Below are positions 62,949 through 64,000 of a DNA stretch of 64,000 nt, piece after piece. The stretch is from Anaerotignum faecicola (GTDB taxonomy: Bacteria > Bacillota > Clostridia > Lachnospirales > Anaerotignaceae), in the NCBI RefSeq assembly GCF_003865035.1, contig NZ_BHVZ01000001.1, positions 248,001 through 312,000 of the forward strand, given 5' to 3'. The notes beneath the pieces were generated by a model. The model did no database searches and was not told where the DNA came from. It saw only the letters and a list, made by a program, of their open reading frames with translations. Position 1 is the stretch's first letter. Each line of letters begins with the position of its first letter. A program made the translations under genes and the position numbers.

Positions 62949-63346
62949 GCACTTTTTTCCAGTGAAGCGTGGGGCACATTTTGTCTTTGTGTGCATTTTG
63001 CATATCAAAACCACAAAATAGCACGATTTTATATAACAATTTTACAACACCCAAAAACACGCAGCAGACAAATGTCCTTCCCATAAAACAATGCAGTTTG
63101 ACGCAAACAGTCCCTTCGGATATTGATTCCACCTGTTAAATTGCACAAAAAAACTGCATCTTCCATCGACTTTTGACATTTTTTCTTTTTTTCTAAATTT
63201 GTAATTTTTTTCCAATTACCAATTTGTGCAAAATAAACAACAAATCCCCTTCCATATTTCCATCAGAAATGGTATTTTCTTCCAGTTTGCGCGTTATAAT
63301 ATTCATGTGAATAAACTATTTTTTACCGCATACATCTGTCCGCAAG

Positions 63347-63383
63347 CAAAAGAACACCCCCTGCGCTTTCGCACAGAGGGTGT
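63347..63383 (-). terminator. Intrinsic terminator of the second AGCS symporter gene
   Basis: ACACCCTCTGTGCG-AAAG-CGCAGGGGGTGT followed by TCTTTTGC on the minus strand, about 80 nt after the stop. Confidence 0.8.
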
Positions 63384-63464
63384 GAATTTTATACGTGGGT
63401 CATGCTCAATATGAAATTGGATTCTTTTCTGAATTTCCTGATGGATTTTTTTCTAAAAGGAAGA

Positions 63465-64000
63465 TTATTTGTCCAGCTGAGGAGCAACGTCATCCATCCA
63501 TTTCATCAGACCGCCCATTTCTGCATTCTTATCCCATACATATTTCTTTGTTTCGGAAGCGATAACACCGCTCAGACCAATCAAAGCTACGCAGTTAGGG
63601 AATGCCATACAAGCGTTCAGTACGTCAGCAATGTTCCAAACTACATCCAGTGCAGCGACACAGCCTACCAGTACAACAAATGTCCAAACAACACGGAAAG
63701 GCATGATGGACTTAACGCCGCACAGGTATACCCAACATCTTTCACCATAGTAGGACCAGCCCAGAATTGTGGACCATGCGAATGTCAGCAGACCGAATGT
63801 CAGAACTGCGGGGCCAACAACGGGGATCGCGTTGAACGCACCTGCTGTCATGTTCGCACCTACCAGACCCTCCATACCTACGGGGTCTTTAATGATAGAG
63901 GATACCAGAACCAGACCTGTCAGCAAGCAAACTACGATTGTATCCCAGAATACACCGGACATGGAAATCAGAGCCTGTCTTGCAGGGTTTCTTGTTGCCG
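63465..64000 (-). CDS. Sodium:alanine symporter family protein, second copy (5' part outside window)
   Basis: The last 178 codons are in the window; the frame stays open to the edge, so the real start lies beyond 64000 (an internal ATG at 63962 is not the start). The visible part equals the C-terminal membrane half of the first symporter, with about seven amino-acid differences (for example NPSRQ/NPARQ, IPIIG/IPVVG, YLVGV/YLCGV). Same function is expected: Na+-coupled alanine/glycine uptake. The codon bias is the same. A recent duplication or gene conversion is the likely origin. Confidence 0.94.
   Translation of the reverse strand, partial: ATRNPARQALISMSGVFWDTIVVCLLTGLVLVSSIIKDPVGMEGLVGANMTAGAFNAIPVVGPAVLTFGLLTFAWSTILGWSYYGERCWVYLCGVKSIMPFRVVWTFVVLVGCVAALDVVWNIADVLNACMAFPNCVALIGLSGVIASETKKYVWDKNAEMGGLMKWMDDVAPQLDK

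Larger units (their letters stand above)
62739..63464 (-). other. Intergenic spacer between the two AGCS symporter genes (726 nt)
   Basis: AT-rich, with frequent stops in all frames I checked. It contains the promoter for the downstream symporter (62921-62948), an inverted repeat CCCACGC...GCGTGGG around that promoter, and the terminator of the upstream copy (63347-63383). A 77-codon minus-strand frame (62899-63132) looks accidental. I looked for a glycine riboswitch, which precedes some AGCS genes, and found none. Confidence 0.65.

Noticed and set aside
62899..63132. 77-codon minus-strand frame in the symporter spacer
   Set aside because: No ribosome binding site, overlaps the promoter, no recognisable domain.
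62739..63464. Glycine riboswitch upstream of the alanine/glycine symporter
   Set aside because: The conserved glycine aptamer cores are not present on either strand.

Overview
The window is from a low-GC-leaning Gram-positive genome of the class Clostridia. The evidence is a full-length 16S rRNA gene, Firmicutes-type operons (def-fmt-yugP-rsmB-rlmN-stp-prkC-rsgA-rpe-thiN; yicC-gmk-rpoZ-priA; rimO-pgsA-cinA-recA; tig-clpP-clpX) and AGGAGG ribosome binding sites almost everywhere. The 16S sequence, with a biosynthetic threonine-deaminase-type gene and Na+/alanine symporters that look highly expressed, suggests an amino-acid-fermenting relative of Anaerotignum/Lachnospiraceae. That placement is an inference; no database search was possible.

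Layout. 1-12.6 kb: 3' part of a response regulator, MutS2, a BaiN/HI0933-type flavoprotein, class III fructose bisphosphatase, a membrane protein, a YmfI-like SDR, a short PspA-like protein, TsaD, RNase Z, a secreted stalk-domain protein and ribosomal protein L28. 12.6-27.2 kb: a long minus-strand housekeeping block from yicC down to thiN, covering translation start, ribosome assembly and PASTA kinase/phosphatase signalling. 27.4-30.2 kb: plus-strand RqcH and AzlCD. 30.3-48.4 kb: minus-strand recA, cinA, pgsA, rimO, a ZTP-riboswitch-controlled fhs-folD operon, ftsK, two DMT transporters, ilvA, clpX-clpP-tig and a DUF503 gene. 48.5-51.5 kb: six tRNA genes (3x Gly-GCC, Phe, Leu, Tyr) downstream of a 16S rRNA gene with no 23S or 5S beside it. 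51.5-64 kb: sirtuin, CorC/HlyC, MntP, AIR-synthase-like, VanW, a UvrD-type helicase with a coupled 39-residue membrane protein, a GT4 glycosyltransferase, tRNA-Arg and two near-identical alanine/sodium symporters.

Functional threads. Ribosome and translation quality control is prominent: MutS2, RqcH, RsgA, RlmN, RsmB, RimO, TsaD, YicC, trigger factor and ClpXP. One-carbon supply (fhs, folD, with Fmt as consumer) is tied to purine status through the riboswitch.

The most unusual items are: (i) a two-copy element placed just after the stop codon of two unrelated genes in the same orientation, one copy carrying an 82-nt module with a potential pseudoknot; (ii) a leader with mini-ORF, palindrome and intrinsic terminator in front of the corC-like gene; (iii) the solitary 16S gene, whose leader and trailer can form a perfect 15-bp processing stem; (iv) a histidine-rich linker inside the PASTA kinase; and (v) a 39-residue membrane protein overlapping a helicase gene by ATGA. 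There are no insertion sequences, prophage genes or CRISPR arrays that I can see.
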